Part shown: positions 31,146 through 44,643 of the stretch, piece after piece | Layout of the letters: every line of letters starts with the position of its first letter | How positions within the stretch are numbered: position 1 is the stretch's first letter | From: Ceratorhiza oryzae-sativae | Lineage: Eukaryota > Basidiomycota > Agaricomycetes > Cantharellales > Ceratobasidiaceae | DNA: 64,000 nucleotides | Assembly: GCA_030998015.1 (NCBI GenBank) | Contig: JARWMV010000237.1 | Span: 1-64,000 of the forward strand | Direction of reading: 5' to 3' | Translations under genes and position numbers: made by a program | Notes under the pieces: generated by a model | Seen by the model: only the letters and a program-made list of their open reading frames with translations | Databases searched by the model: none | Told to the model about the DNA's origin: nothing

Positions 31146-34060
31146 ACAAGCATCCATACTTCGTGCTGCTTGATCAATTTGAGCTCTTCTGTCATTGCTT
31201 CAAGCCACAGATTCGCATCTGGGCGATGCATGGCTTCCTCAAACTTCTGAGGTGGTAATTCCATTATTGCAGTAAGTGCCTCTTCATCTCCTAATCCATC
31301 TGTATGCGCTAAATCGCCCACTTGCACTCCATATCGTACAGGTACTCTTTGATTGCGTGTAGATCGATGCACTGGCGGTGGATCTGGCTGTAAAACAACT
31401 ATTTCTTGGTCTTCAGACTCCAAGTCTGGGCTCTCAGATGGTAAGGCTTCTGGTTTATTGGGTATATGCGTGGGTTCTGATGATTCAAGTGGTTTATTGG
31501 ATGATTTGGGTGAGTGAATTTCTATCTGAATGGGTGGTAATTCATCCGATTTACCCTCATTGTCATTGGTAGGACCCTCATCATGGTCCTCAATAACCAC
31601 ACGCTGCCAATTGTCCAGCCCTTCATCAAAGACTACATCACATGAGGTGATTATGCAACTGGTACCGCACTGAGCAAGCACATGTGCCTTCCTATTAGGA
31701 GCGAATCCAAGGTATATGCACTTGATTGAGTGTGCCTGGAGTTTCATATGCATATTGTCTGGCACACAAGCCCAGGCCTTGCATCCAAACATACGTAATC
31801 CTGATACATTTGGGATCTTGCTGCTAAATGCTTTGCTCAGTGTTCAGCCATCTAGGCGTTTCTTCAGCATTACATTCCACAGGTGAGCCACATGTAAGAT
31901 TGTGTAACCCCAATATTTCTTGGGTAAATGCGCGTCAAATCACATTGCATGCTGACAGTTGTTTAGGGTATGTATCACTTGCTTGGCTACACCATTACTG
32001 GCCAACAAATCTGCTTCAGTCTTTTGGTGCTGGATCCCTTCCACTTGCAAGAAGGCCTTGAAGGTGTTTGACCTGTACTCACCACCACCATCCATCCGTA
32101 AGTGTTTAATTTGCCTTCCTGTAAGATTCTCAATTGACACTTTGAGGTCCTTGAATTGACCCACGTAATCACTCTTGTTATGCAATAAATGCACAAGTAT
32201 CTTGCAGGACTTATCATCAATTGTTACAGCAAAATATCGGAATCCTCTGATTGCTTGAATGGGTAAGGGGCCGTGTAGATCGCTGTGCATAAGCTTGAGT
32301 ACCTCAGAGGTGCAAGATTGGGACAGTGGAAAAGGTGTGCATGTATGCTTCCCCTGGAGGCATGGGCCACATTTCAACTTGGGAGGTGAGCAGTTTCCCA
32401 CTATGTCCATCCCTTCAACCATGCCTTTCCTCACCATATCTAGCACGTATTCATAGTTTAGGTGACCAAATTGGCGGTGCCAGGTAGGTAGGTCTGCTCG
32501 TGCAACTGTACTCACAGTATATGCGATGAATTCTTGGGCCTGTAAATCACTATTGTTATTTTTGCTGTCTGGCTCTATGAAGGCCGTATGCGTGGTAGAA
32601 TCAGTGTGTGTAATTTTCGCTTGAACCTTGTAGAGTTGCCCTGACTGCTTCACCCATCCTATTTCGTTGCCTCGACTGTCCTGACTAATCATAATCATGC
32701 CAATGCCTCTCTGGAACAGGACATTTGTCCACTTCTTGTTGAGTTGGGTCACTGACATCAGGCTTGCGTTTAGATCAGGTACATGCAGCACTGAGTCCAT
32801 GTATGTGTTGGTCTCATGACCCTTGTGATTACAAAGTGTGACTAAGATTTGGCCAATGCCAACTGCATATATCTTGGTTCCATCACCAACTCGAACTGGG
32901 ACTGGGGGTACAAGGGACTGGTAAGTCGAAAACCATTTGCACTGAGGGGTCATGTGACGAGATGCCCCTGAGTCAATCAGCCAATAGTACATGGCTGTCT
33001 CTTCATCAACTACAGGTAGCGCATATAGTGTTGGCATAACTGGTATGTTGTCCATAGCTACAAATGTTGTCGCGATCTGCACTGACTTGGCTTTCGGCTT
33101 CGTATCGCTGGACTTGTCCTTGTCCTTGTCTTTTCCTTTGCCCTTGTCCTTTGGTGACTGCCGCTTTTGAAACAGACCTTGGCCCTCTGCACCACCTCCT
33201 TTCACCCAGCATTTAGCCCTTAAGTGTCTGGGCTTGCCGCAATTGGAACAGGTCTTAGGGCTCTGCCTGGACTGCTGTTCCTTGGCCTTTGACGTTGCAG
33301 CTTTGCCCTTGGCAATGCTTGTGAACATCGCAGTGAGTCCAAGACCCTTCTTGTGATGCTCTTCCTCGGCTAATGCAGCCTTTATAACTAAATCGGAGGT
33401 AATTGAACCCAATTGATTCGATGTCTGGATGACCGTGCTGACAACAGCATATGATGGAGGTAACGCATTCATTATAATTTGAGCAAGCATAGAGTCGCTG
33501 ACTGGTTCCCCTAGCGTTTTCATCTTTGAAGCAATCATACAAAGGGAATTTATACCTGCAGCCATGTCATGATCCTCCTCGATCTTCATATTGACTAGTT
33601 GGTGGTACAGGAAGGATATTGACTGGGCTCCTTTCCCTTCCCACCACTTGACGACCCATGTCCACGCCTCTTGTGATGTTTTGGCCTCAACGATATCAGC
33701 TAGCGCCTTGTCTTCCATCACCAATGCAATCTGGGTGAGAGCCTCTTGATCGTGTTTTAGCCACTCGGCTAGGGATTCAGTATATTCGCTCGACCTTGAT
33801 TTGTCTTTGACATCAGCATTGGTGAGTTCAGCTGGGGGTTTCTCAACTCCGAGAACAATGTCCTCTAGGCCTCGTAGGCGTAGGACCATTTGCTGATGAA
33901 ATTTCCATGCTGTGTAATTAGATCTGTCGCTCTTCAGAGTGGGAACATCGAGTGACTTCTTGCTCAAGTAGCTCGGTTTGCTCGATGACATTGGGAGCGG
34001 GACTGTTACTGGGTCGACGGGGCTCTCTGGTTTCGTACTAGTAGAGGCTGCGGGGCTCAT
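31146..34060 (-). pseudogene. copia 2 gag-pol, truncated and with stop codons
   Basis: Minus-strand Ty1/copia polyprotein from the ATG at 34,060. It has the gag domain, zinc knuckle (CSNCGKPRHLRAKC), protease (LIDSGASRHMT), and integrase zinc finger and core (HRQFGHLNY, SDLHGPLP, MDGGGEYRSN). Two in-frame TGA codons, at 31,940-31,942 and 31,844-31,846, stand where the related copia at 36,394 has CGA. The frame then runs on to 31,146, where the 3' LTR of gypsy A cuts it just after the start of the reverse-transcriptase region. The RT and RNase H half is absent from the window side beyond A. Not functional. Confidence 0.9.
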
Positions 34061-34064
34061 AACC

Positions 34065-34245
34065 TCTCACGCAGGGAGGTAATTCGTGGCTAAGATACAA
34101 ATCATACTTAGCTCAACTACGAAGGTAGAGAACTAAGGAAGAAGAAAGGGGATTCCCGCGAACTCGCGCATGATATCAGAGAGGGGGGATACGAAACAGA
34201 AACAAATATGCGCATACATACATGCATATGATTGTATATTCAACA
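34065..34245 (-). repeat. 5' LTR of copia 2, internally deleted (181 bp)
   Basis: Same ends as the other copia LTRs (TGTTGAAT to GCGTGAGA), but about 110 bp shorter. The deletion removes everything between two copies of an internal repeat containing CTCAACTACGAAGGTAGAGA, leaving one copy. Confidence 0.85.
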
Positions 34246-36105
34246 ACTAAATGAAACGCAGAAGATTCCTTGATTAGCTGCTCTTGTTGTAAATCCATAC
34301 TCGCCTTCATTGTAGAATACAAGCATAAATATATCGAATGTACCGGAATACTCTGGCAGTCGCATGACTCGTGTAGTACGGCTCACGTACTTACTGTAAC
34401 GTTCTACGACGGACTAGCACGACTCTTAAAGTTGATATAAGGAGCGATTTCCGGCTCCGTAGGTAGCATCACACACAATTAATATATTCACTTTTTACTT
34501 GTCTTATACACTGCGCTAAGCTCATGTATTGTGTGATATACGTATATACATATAGCATACATCCCAATATCCATATACACACGTCGAACCATTAAATAAC
34601 GCTAAAAAAAGCTTAGATGGAGAATCAAGTTGTCACAGCTACTCTTGGCCTGTCTTCCAGATAGCACCGGGCGAGTTATATTCAAGGAGTTGTATGCTAT
34701 CATAAAATTAGATCAAGTGAATGGCTTGGCCCATGCAGCACACGAACAATTCCACGAAGCTACCACCTTAGGTTCCCGGCCCACCTCTTGTCCACAATCG
34801 TGGGAGATACCTGAATCGCATCCTCCAGCCACTCCGTCTCTTCCAGCGAAACGGCGAAACATATTGAACGGGCGCTCCCCCACTCACAGGCTTAATGGGG
34901 CCCTGGGACGCCCATTTGCCCCCGAAGCTGCGATTCCATCTCTCCTCGACAGAACTCCTCCCTCATCGTATCAATATCCTTGCCTAATCCTACGATGGTC
35001 GATTGAAAATAGTGAGAAAAGGAAGACAGGGTGGTGGACGTCCTCGCTGAAGTATTCTCTCACGCGACTGATGCTACGACCCGCTGGGGAAGCCGTACGG
35101 TCACACAAGAGGTGATAGAGGGGATGCGAAGGTATTTCGACCTACAAAGTAGGATCGAACCCCTTTGGTATATATTGACGTCCTGTACATCAAAAATACA
35201 TGGGAATCCAATATGTTGGTTCGTAACTAACTAAATAGGGGATAATTATGGAAATCTGTATATATGCGACACTCGATTAGGCCACAAAGCCCTCGCTTAA
35301 TGAACACGAGTCAGGGGTAAGGCTGGGCCTCGTGGCTCACGACAACTGAGTGTCTTGAACCCGAGACCGAACCTGAGGAAGTTGGGATGTCGGAGCCGTA
35401 GGCGATGTGATAGATTCGGATCGTAGGTTGAGCTGTAGGCGCGATACCATAATACCTGTGAGAGCGTAAAATGCAAAGGGTCATGAATAATGTACGTAAG
35501 GCACTTGTGGCAAATCTTACTTGTCATCGCTTGGGAAAAGCTACCTTACGTGAGACTCAGCGAAGTGTGAGGAAAAGAAAAACATACATCATCGATATGA
35601 CCTTCGGATCGAGCGGTGCGAACTGGCCATTTCAGTGAACACTTCATTGTATTGCCCGGCTAGCGCAGAATCACATAAGCCGTAAGACAGTTCGCCAAAT
35701 TCACTAAAAGTCCCATAGCAAAGTATAGCACCTATCTTCAAGGATCAGAAAAACGAGTCGCTGGAATTAAAGTGTAAATATAGAAACATCCAGAAGTCAG
35801 TCATGGCTTACGTCGTGTTTACCGGGTGATCTTAGATAATGCATACTCCCAATCCCAGTGATAGTCACTATTACCGTGCCCATGGCAAGGCAGGACAGCC
35901 AAAATGCAGCTAGAAATGTGCATTTCCAACAGGACCCACAAAGAATTCTTGGCCAACTTACGGACGTGTTTCCCTTCAGCAACAAGAATCCGTCCTAGAT
36001 AAATGGCCAGGTGGGATATTAAAGGTTCGGACACAATGGCGGCGCACGGAATGCACGAACCAACAAGCCCGAGGGGGAGTGGCGCAGCTGAACCGGTCTA
36101 GTAGT
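34246..36105. other. intergenic between two copia elements, no gene recognised
   Basis: A 161-codon plus-strand ORF at 34,630-35,115 has no recognisable motif and a composition like translated noncoding DNA. Nothing else can be supported. Confidence 0.45.
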
Positions 36106-36389
36106 TGTTGAATTTACAATCATATCCGTTCATGTATGCGGTGTGTTTGTACCTGTTTGTCCATTTCTGATGTTATGCGCACACCAGTGAAAATTTTCTT
36201 TCCTTAGTTCTCTACCTTCGTAGTTGAGCTAAGGTATAGTTTTTCTCTTTCTTTTCTTCATGTATTTCTCGTTCTCACTGTCCCTTGTAGTACATTCGTA
36301 TCTAGGTACAGTAAATACATAGTTCTCTACCTTCGTAGTTGAGCTAAGTACATTCGTATCTAGCTCGTGTAAAACCTCCCTGCGTGAGA
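36106..36389 (+). repeat. 5' LTR of copia 1
   Basis: 284 bp starting TGTTGAATTT and ending GCGTGAGA, so the termini are TG...GA instead of TG...CA. Two copies of a 25-bp repeat containing CTACCTTCGTAGTTGAGCTA lie inside. GGTTATGAGCCC directly after it is the likely primer-binding site and overlaps the gag ATG. Confidence 0.9.
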
Positions 36390-36393
36390 GGTT

Positions 36394-39300
36394 ATGAGCC
36401 CCGCTGCCTCTACTAGTACGAAACCAGAGAGCCCCGTTGACCTGGTTAAAGTCCCGTTACCTCAGTCCACCATGCCTTCGAACAGTATGCCGAGTTATCT
36501 CAGCAAGAAGACCTTCGACATTCCTGTGCTGAAGAGCGACGGATCGAACTATACGGCATGGAAATTTCGTCAGCAAATGGTCCTACGCCTACGAGGCCTA
36601 GAGGACATCGTTCTTGGAGTCGAGAAACCCCCAGCTGAGCTTACCGACGCGGATGCTAAGGATAAAGCTAAGGCTGACGAATACACAGAGTCATTAGCCG
36701 ATTGGCTGAGACGAGATCAAGAGGCATTCGCCCAGATCTCATTGGCGATGGAGGACGAAGCGCTAGCCGATGTCGTTGAAGCGACGTCATCCCAGGATGC
36801 GTGGACGCGAGTTGTCGAGCGGTGGGAAGGGAAAGGAGCGCAGTCTATATCGTTCCTGTACCACCAGCTTGTTAATACTAAGATCGAGGAGGATCAGGAT
36901 ATTACCACGGGCATTAACACCCTCCGTACGATCTCATCGAAAATGAAGACGCTAGGCGAACCCGTTAGCGACTCTATGCTCGCTCAAATCTTAATGAACG
37001 CCCTACCTCCATCCTACGCCGTTGTCAGCACGGTTCTCCAGACGTCGAATCAGTCCGGCTCGATCACCTCCGATATGGTCATAAAGGCTGCGTTAGCCGA
37101 GGAGGAACGTCGCAAGAAAGGTCTCGGACTTACCGCAATGTTTACGAGCATTGCCAAGGGCAAAGGCACGGCGTCGAAGGCGAAGGATCAGCCCACGAGG
37201 CAGAACCAAAAGCCGTGTTCGAACTGCGGCAGAACCGGCCATCAGAAGGCCAGATGTTGGGCGAAAGGAGGAGGTGCCGAGGGCCAGGGACCGTTCCAGA
37301 GGCGACAGCCGCCAAAGGACAAGGGGAAGGACAAGGACAAGGACAAGGAGAAGCCCAAGTCCAACGATTCGAAACCAAAGGTCGAGTCAGCGCAAATCGC
37401 GGCGACGTTTGTAGCAACGGAGGACATACCGGTCATGCCGACACTATATGCGCTACCCGTAGTCGACGAGGAGACTGCAGCGCATTACTGGCTGCTCGAT
37501 TCGGGCGCGTCTCGCCATATGACGCCCCAGCGCGAATGGTTCTCAACTTATCGATCCCTTGTGCCGCCAGTCCCAGTTCGAGTGGGCGATGGAACCAAAA
37601 TCTACGCGATCGGCATTGGCCGAATTCTCGTTACGCTGCGAAATCGCAAAGGCCGTGAGACGAACGCATGCATCGAAGCTGCGCTGCACGTACCCGATTT
37701 GAATGCAAGTCTGATGTCAGTGACTCAGCTCAACGAGAAAAGGACGAATGTCCTGTTCCAGAGGGGTATCGGCGCGATCATGATTAGCCAGGATGGCCGA
37801 GGCGATGAAATCGGACGGGCGAAACAGTCAGGCCAACTATACAAGGTCCAAGCGAGAGTCACACATACCGATTCGACCGCGCATACAGCCGTTGTCGAGG
37901 CTGACAGCCAGAACGACGAGGGCGATCTTCAAGCCCAGGAATTCGTCGCATATACTGCGACCACTGTCGCGCGAGTGGACCTGCCGACCTGGCATCGCCG
38001 TTTTGGCCACCTGAACTACAAGTACGTTCTCGATATGGTCAGGAAGGGCACCGTCGAAGGGATGGATATTGTGGGGAGTCGCTCACCTCCCAAGTCAAAG
38101 TGCGGGCCATGCCTACAGGGCAAGCAGACTCGTGCGCCGTTCCCGCCGTCCCAATCTCGTACCTCCGAGGTACTCGAGCTCATGCACAGCGACTTGCACG
38201 GCCCGCTACCCGTCCAAGCTATCGGAGGATTCCGATATTTTGCCGTTACAATCGACGACAAATCCCGCAAAATTTTTGTTCATTTATTGCGGAACAAGAG
38301 CGATTATTCGGCTCAATTTAAGGAGCTGAAAGCGTCAGTCGAAAATCTTACCGGCAAGAAGATTAAACACTTACGGATGGACAGTGGCGGCGAATATGGT
38401 TCCAATGCCTTTGAGGCATTCCTACGAGCGGAGGGTATCCAGCACCAGAAGACCGAGGCCGACTCGTCAGCGAGTAATGGTGTAGCCGAGCGAGCTATTC
38501 GAACCCTGAACGACTGTCAGCGCGCGATGCGATTCGACGCGCATTTACCCGAGAAATTTTGGGGTTACACGATTCTGCATGCAGCTCACCTATGGAACGT
38601 CACGCCTAAGCAACGCCTAGATGGCCGAACGCCGAACGAAGCTTTCAGCGGAAAAATCCCGAATGTGTCAGGCTTACGTACCTTTGGGTGCAAGGCCTGG
38701 GCCCGAGTACCCGATAAGATGCGCACAAAGCTTCAAGCGCGATCTATCGAATGCAATTACCTCGGATTCGCCCCTAATCGAAAGGCGCATGTACTCGTTC
38801 AGCGCTCAACCGGCCGTATCCTCACATCACGTGACGTGGTCTTCGACGAAGGCACTGGTAGTCGACAACGCGTAGTTATCGAGGACCATGACGAGGGTCC
38901 AAGTGACGACGAAGAAGGCAAATCGGGAGAAATACCACCAATCAAAATCAAAATCGAATCGCCCAAAGTACCCGATAAACCGCCCGAACCGTCAGAGTCG
39001 ACGCATACACCCGAAGTGCCTGAAGACGTACCTTCCGAAAGCTCGGACTCGGAACCCGAGATCCAAGAAGTTGTGGCGCTACAGCCCGATCCGCCGCCAC
39101 TGCGTCGATCTACACATGATCGCAGACCACCCGAGTGATACGGAGCGCAAGTGGGCGCTCTAGCGCAGTCAGACGAATATCGGAGGGAGGAGGCACTTAC
39201 CGCGATGATGGAATCGCCGCCTCAAACGTTCGAGGAAGCGATGAGCCGCCCAGATGCTAATTTGTGGCTCGAAGCAATGACCGAGGAGCTCAAGTCGATC

Positions 39301-40744
39301 GAGCAGCATGAAGTGTGGACGCTCGTGAACCGTCCGATCGATAAAAATATCGTTAAATGCCGATGGGTATTCGACTATAAGCGCGGCCCCGATGGCGAAA
39401 TCGTTCGCTACAAGGCTAGGTTAGTCGCGAAGGGGTTTTCCCAACGCCCAGGAGTCGATTTTGTCGAAATATCGTCGCCCGTCGCAGCTGCCGATTCCTT
39501 ACGGACGCTTTTAAGCATCGTCGCAGCCCTCGATCTCGAACTTCTCCAAATTGATGTTAAAACGGCATTTTTGCACGGCAATCTCGATGAGGAGATCTAT
39601 ATGGAGCAGCCACCAGGCTTTGCCGAAGGTTCGCAATCAGTCTGGAAGCTCAACAAGGCCATATACAGGCTTAAACAGGCAGCCCGAGCTTTCTATATGC
39701 GCCTCAAGAAGATCCTCGAAGATATCGGTTTCCATCGATGCGACACCGATCATTCGGTATTCTGGCTACGCGAAGGCGACGATTTAGCGATTATATTAAG
39801 CCATGTCGACGATATGCTTTTAGCAGGATCGTCCATTACTTTCCTCGATAAAATTAAGGCTAAAATCGCTCAATCACTCGAGATCGTCGACCTAGGCGAA
39901 GCGAAGATGTTTGTAGGCATTGAAATCAATCGCGATCGGAGCGCCGGCACACTCAAAATCTCCCAACATCGTTACATTAACGATATTCTCGCTCGATTCA
40001 ATATGTCCGATTGCAAATCTTGCTATACACCGATGGCCAATCCCCAAATCTTCCAAAACTCGAAGCGCCGTCGATCGATACTCTCGCTACCAGCAGCTTA
40101 TCAGATCGCTGATGTATGCTATGATCTGTACGCGACCTGACATTGCCTATGCTACTGGTATTCTCGCACAGCACTCTGTAAACCCTGGCGAAGAGCACTG
40201 GAACTCTGGAAAACAAGTTCTGCGTTATCTCAAAGGCTCAGCCGATCTGGGTATCGTTTACCGTCGATCTAGTGACTTACGGCTACTTGGTTATGTCGAT
40301 GCTGACTACGCTGGCGACAAGCATACAAGCCGCTCTACCACTGGCTGGGCGTTCCTACATGCTGGCGGAGTTATCGCTTATTTGTCTAGGAAACAACCGA
40401 CAATTTCTCTTTCGAGTACTGAAGCTGAATACGTTGCTGATGCTAGTGCTGGACGTGAACTTCTATGGATTTGACAATTTTTATCTGAACTTGGTTTTCT
40501 GCCCAAGGGCGCGACTCCTTTGCTCTCGGACAATCAATCTGCAATGGCACTCGCCAGGAATCCCATCAACCACCAGACTACGAAACATATTCGCGTCAAA
40601 TATCATTTTATTCGCGAGGTAATCGCTCTCAATGAACTCGACCTCCAGTACATCCCTACCGAAGAACAGGTTGCAGATGCGCTTACTAAGCCACTTGGAC
40701 GCCTCAAGTTTACTCGTTTCGTGTCTGCAATGGGAATGTTTTGA
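36394..40744 (+). pseudogene. copia 1 gag-pol polyprotein, broken in three places
   Basis: The ATG at 36,394 opens a 914-codon frame: gag, zinc knuckle (CSNCGRTGHQKARC), protease (LLDSGASRHMT), and integrase (HRRFGHLNY, HSDLHGPLP, DSGGEYGSN). A TGA at 39,136-39,138 replaces the CGA seen in copia 2. Reverse transcriptase follows (WVFDYKRGPDGE, DVKTAFLHGNL, HVDDMLLAG), then a frameshift near 40,057-40,075. RNase H follows (YVDADYAGD, STEAEYVA) with a TGA at 40,472-40,474 in LLWI*QFL, and the tail DALTKPLGRLKF ends at 40,744. The two stops and the shift prevent a full polyprotein as written. Confidence 0.93.
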
Positions 40745-40806
40745 TATTTTCTTTTCTATTCTTCTTTCTTTTCACCTTCACATTCACGCATAAGATTGAG
40801 TGGGCG

Positions 40807-41090
40807 TGTTGAATTTACAATCATATCCGTTCATGTATGCGGTGTGTTTGTACCTGTTTGTCCATTTCTGATGTTATGCGCGCACCAGTGAAAATTTTCT
40901 TTCCTTAGTTCTCTACCTTCGTAGTTGAGCTAAGGTATAGTTTTTCTCTTTCTTTTCTTCATGTATTTCTCGTTCTCACTGTCCCTTGTAGTACATTCGT
41001 ATCTAGGTACAGTAAATACATAGTTCTCTACCTTCGTAGTTGAGCTAAGTACATTCGTATCTAGCTCGTGTGAAACCTCCCTGCGTGAGA
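40807..41090 (+). repeat. 3' LTR of copia 1
   Basis: 284 bp, differing from the 5' LTR at two positions that I can see: GCGCGC against GCGCAC (a CpG transition) and GTGTGA against GTGTAA. Confidence 0.9.
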
Positions 41091-41095
41091 GTAGT

Positions 41096-43293
41096 GTCGA
41101 GCGACTCGGCATTGATAAAATAAAATCACGAAAAGCCCGACGCAACGCAAGACCCATGAGCGTCATTTGGGCGCACCACAAACATAATGATGCAACAAGG
41201 ACCAGTCTACTGCAGTGGTAGAGTGCTATTCAAAAGCCATCCACGACCTGGTACTTACCATTCGGAGCTCGGTGTGGACACCGTGTGTTCTACTCTGATA
41301 CCGTCAATAAATTCGATGCCAAAGTGGTTTTGTCATACCTGATGATCATTACGAATTAGCCAAGCGTAGAGTATCACCACGTGCACCCCGTCTCAGACAC
41401 CCTACTTACCCTCAGTGACTATGTAACTAAGTCAGCGTGGGCCCGAGTCTTAAGTATCTCTAGACCATTTGACATACGCCTGGGAAGGAAATCAGCACGC
41501 GTCCCAGCAGTCAACGCGAACGAACCGACTCTTTTTTATTTTTTATTAGTGCAGTGTTTTATTGTCGTTCGAGGCGGGGCCTCATGTTTCGACAATACAT
41601 CGTGTAAAGGAAATAGTGGAAGCGGAAAGAGCACAACATAGAGGAGGAAGAGAGAGAAAAACATGTTGCAAGCTAGCTATCAGAAAAAGAATCGACTTCC
41701 CCTTGCCCACCCGATATGCACCGTGGTATGCTAAAAAGGAAACAGATAAAATAACGATGGAGAAGTAGGGACTCGAGGTCTACCAATTGTGTCAACCATA
41801 AGCAGAAACTCCGGAAGATATCGATGACGTTAAGCAGAAGCCTTGCCCAGATAAACAACGATCCACCCCAATTTCATATACATGCATCGCGCCAGGTAAA
41901 GTGAAACTCGTCGGCAAAAACTGCAATATTTTCATTAGGATAAATGCGATGCGGCAGTCAAGGACTAGCTGATACGGCAGATCTTAGTAGAGCAATGTGA
42001 CACATTGAGGAAGGAGGTGAATATCGGAGCGCAAGTGGAAGACAAGGGAATACCGAGCAGCATAGGATGAAATCCAATGAGTCTCATGATTCCGCGAGTG
42101 ACATGACAGAAACCAATAAACCAAACTTGCTGACTTCATAAGGTCAATGCCTCTCTATATGCTTGAAAAATATGCGTTCCGCGAGTGAGTGCATACTCAG
42201 AGATCCCGCGACATTGTACAACTAACGCTAGCAAGTAGGAGAATCGCGCGATTGTGACACCATTCTTGAATATCAGATCTCGGAAATCATCAAAGGCGGT
42301 TGATACATTCACTCCAGGGAATATCATTTGTGCAACTCATCCAGAATTTGATCGAAGAATGGAGTTGCTTCGAGGATTTAATCGACTTTACAGCAACCCT
42401 CGGCTAGACCTGAACTGAAATATAATGTTCCAGGCCCGCTCCCACTCGCAAGCCCAAGGCACGCGGCAGGTGGGCGATAATCACGATCATGCTACCCTGG
42501 CTTTGTTTGATGAAAGAATGAATTTGGTCCCTCCGGGAGTACTCGGCCCGAGCACGACCTAGTTTCTCCGCACAATCTCTGTTTTGGCTATCAATCCTTG
42601 GCAGGGGTTGGCCAATAGCGGTGATTCCTGCCAACATACATATAACAAAGCAGCCAACTTCACCCAAGTTTTGGAAGTAGTGCCGGGTACCTGACCTGGT
42701 GACCAGACCTGAAGCTCCGATCATGGCGCGGATCTGATGGTATAGAGCATGAATCTATTACGGCGTTTAGTAGGTTACTTGTTGTGGACATTACTTCAGC
42801 TGATAAAATACAAAGCATCACGACCAAAACAGTGGCGTGATGGAATGCGGGGAGAATTATTATGGGTGTTATATTATCCCCGAGTCAGCCACAAAACATA
42901 ATCCAGGGGCGGATCATACGTGGTGATCGACACCGAGAACAAAAAAGATTTTCGTTCACAGTTTGCCTGGTTTGTATATGCTATAAGCCCATTCATGTCA
43001 AATTCATCCCGAAGGAGCCATTCACACGGAATAATGATATGAGCGGGGTTGATCAAGGGGTTTCACCGGCAGTGAATAGCCCCAAGAATTGAGCTCCGTC
43101 CGGCCGAGTTGTCTAGGCTGGGTAACCTCGCCGTCTGAAAAGGCGCTCTATGCATCACAACTCTGAACCTAGACCTGAAAGATTCCGTGATAACGGCAAA
43201 ATTTCTGCTCCCGGTCTCGGTGATTTCTGCCAAGGTCCATCATGATCATGATCCCGGCGTTTGAATGCCGTCCGACCACGGACAAGGGCTGAG
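41096..43293. other. intergenic, no gene recognised
   Basis: 2.2 kb with only short ORFs. A TGCAGTGGTAGAG motif near 41,211 resembles a tRNA A box, but no B box follows. Confidence 0.5.
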
Positions 43294-43300
43294 GTATAAA
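43294..43300 (+). promoter_or_regulatory. TATA box of secreted-protein gene 1
   Basis: TATAAAG about 77 bases before the ATG at 43,371, in a short leader ending TGCTCACAATG. Confidence 0.6.
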
Positions 43301-43370
43301 GCCGGGCCTCCGCAGAGCCATCACTCACCAACATTCAAACCTACATTTTCTTGCATCCTACCTGCTCACA

Positions 43371-44090
43371 ATGTTCACACCAACTCGTTTCATTCTTGCA
43401 ACCTTGGCCGCTGTCTCTGGCATCGCTTCTGCTGCCCCGAACCTTGCTGCACGCGCTTCCCTAGCTGAGGGTTGGTACGACCGCGCAAAGCCGCATCCTG
43501 CTGGTTCATCCTACGTCGTCAAGGAGGAGAACCTTGTCTATGGCGCAATTCGCAGCACACGCCTCTACCCTGAGCGTAAGTTGTTTATTCAATTCTAGTA
43601 TAGTTTGACGAATTAGGTTGTGCAGATTTCACCGTGGCATTTTTCAAGCCGAACGTAGCGATCGATGCTAAGGGTAAAGTCCTGGCTGTGCAAAAGAAGG
43701 ACTTTGATATTATTGCTGCCATTGCGACACAAACCACTACCTTGCCGTCTACGGGGCAATTCCGGAATACATGGAGGTCGGTCGGAGCGCCCTATGCGTC
43801 AAATGACAACTTACTAACTCGAGTACACCAGCGTGAAGCAACCGACGAGCGATTGGCCCATCTTTTACGTCAGCGCCGTCAACAAGTCCGGATCACAATA
43901 TGTAAATGGCGTTTACGGCCACGATGGCACCACTACCTTGCTCGAGACTCCAGTTGGGCCTTATAGGAATCTCCCGGAATCCTTGAACACGATAGTATCC
44001 TTGTCGAAGGAAGCCGATAGCGATTCTAACATTGGTTCATCAGACCTGGTCGTTATAGCAAAGGCCAAGGCAGTTATTAAACTAGATTAG
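43371..44090 (+). CDS. small secreted protein, tandem paralogue 1, unknown family
   Basis: Three exons, 43,371-43,575, 43,626-43,776 and 43,832-44,090, give 204 residues. The N-terminus (MFTPTRFILATLAAVSG...) is a clear signal peptide ending near SAAP. The mature part shows YVVKEENLVYG, AFFKPNVAIDAKGKVL and NGVYGHDGTT. The second gene at 44,644 repeats these blocks and the same intron phases; the middle exons are both 151 bp. No cysteine framework or known catalytic motif is visible. I do not recognise the family; a fungal secreted protein of unknown role is as far as the evidence goes. Confidence 0.75.
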
Positions 44091-44643
44091 TTTTGTCATA
44101 GAGTCTTGTTGTAAATTTTAAGAAGAAACCCTCACTCAAATGAAATGATCCGGTTATTGGTTAACGCATCCGTGAAATTATTCGCATCATGCCCTGGGGT
44201 TCGTCCCCCTGAATGAATATATGCGCCCACGAATGGGGATAATCGAAATAATCACCGAAACGCCCTTCGAAATGCAGTTCTATCCGATCTTCGCAGCATC
44301 AAAGCAATTAACAAGCAGATGACCGGGTGTCGAGTGTGGACCTGGATTAACATTCATACCGGGGCGCCATGCTGATGGAATATGAGCATCAAAAAGCACA
44401 GCGTGATGCCAATCAATTAGAACGATTAGAGGATAGCCTAAAACACCAAGAATGACGGCAAGTAGTCCACCCATTGAGCTAAGAAGCACTGCCAAGGTTC
44501 GATCGCGGAGTGATAGCGGCGACGGAACGCCGCCTTGGCCAATTCCCTGAGGCTGAGACGCAGCCTTGGGTTCAGTCTTAAAGGCTGCACGGTTGAACAC
44601 AGGACCACACAGTGACCCTTCCACTTGCTCGCCATTTGCGACC

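Larger units (their letters stand above)
36106..41090 (+). mobile_element. Ty1/copia element 1, full length
   Basis: A 4985-bp element with 284-bp LTRs and a 5-bp target duplication GTAGT (36,101-36,105 and 41,091-41,095). All copia domains are present but interrupted by two stops and one frameshift. Confidence 0.93.

Noticed and set aside
34630..35115. 161-codon plus-strand ORF
   Set aside because: No motif, no plausible splice partners, and composition like translated noncoding DNA.
35100..35175. tRNA gene on the minus strand (GGGTTCGATCC resembles a B box)
   Set aside because: No A box at the right distance and no T-arm or acceptor pairing.
41200..41300. tRNA gene starting near the TGCAGTGGTAGAG motif
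   Set aside because: No B box or cloverleaf downstream.
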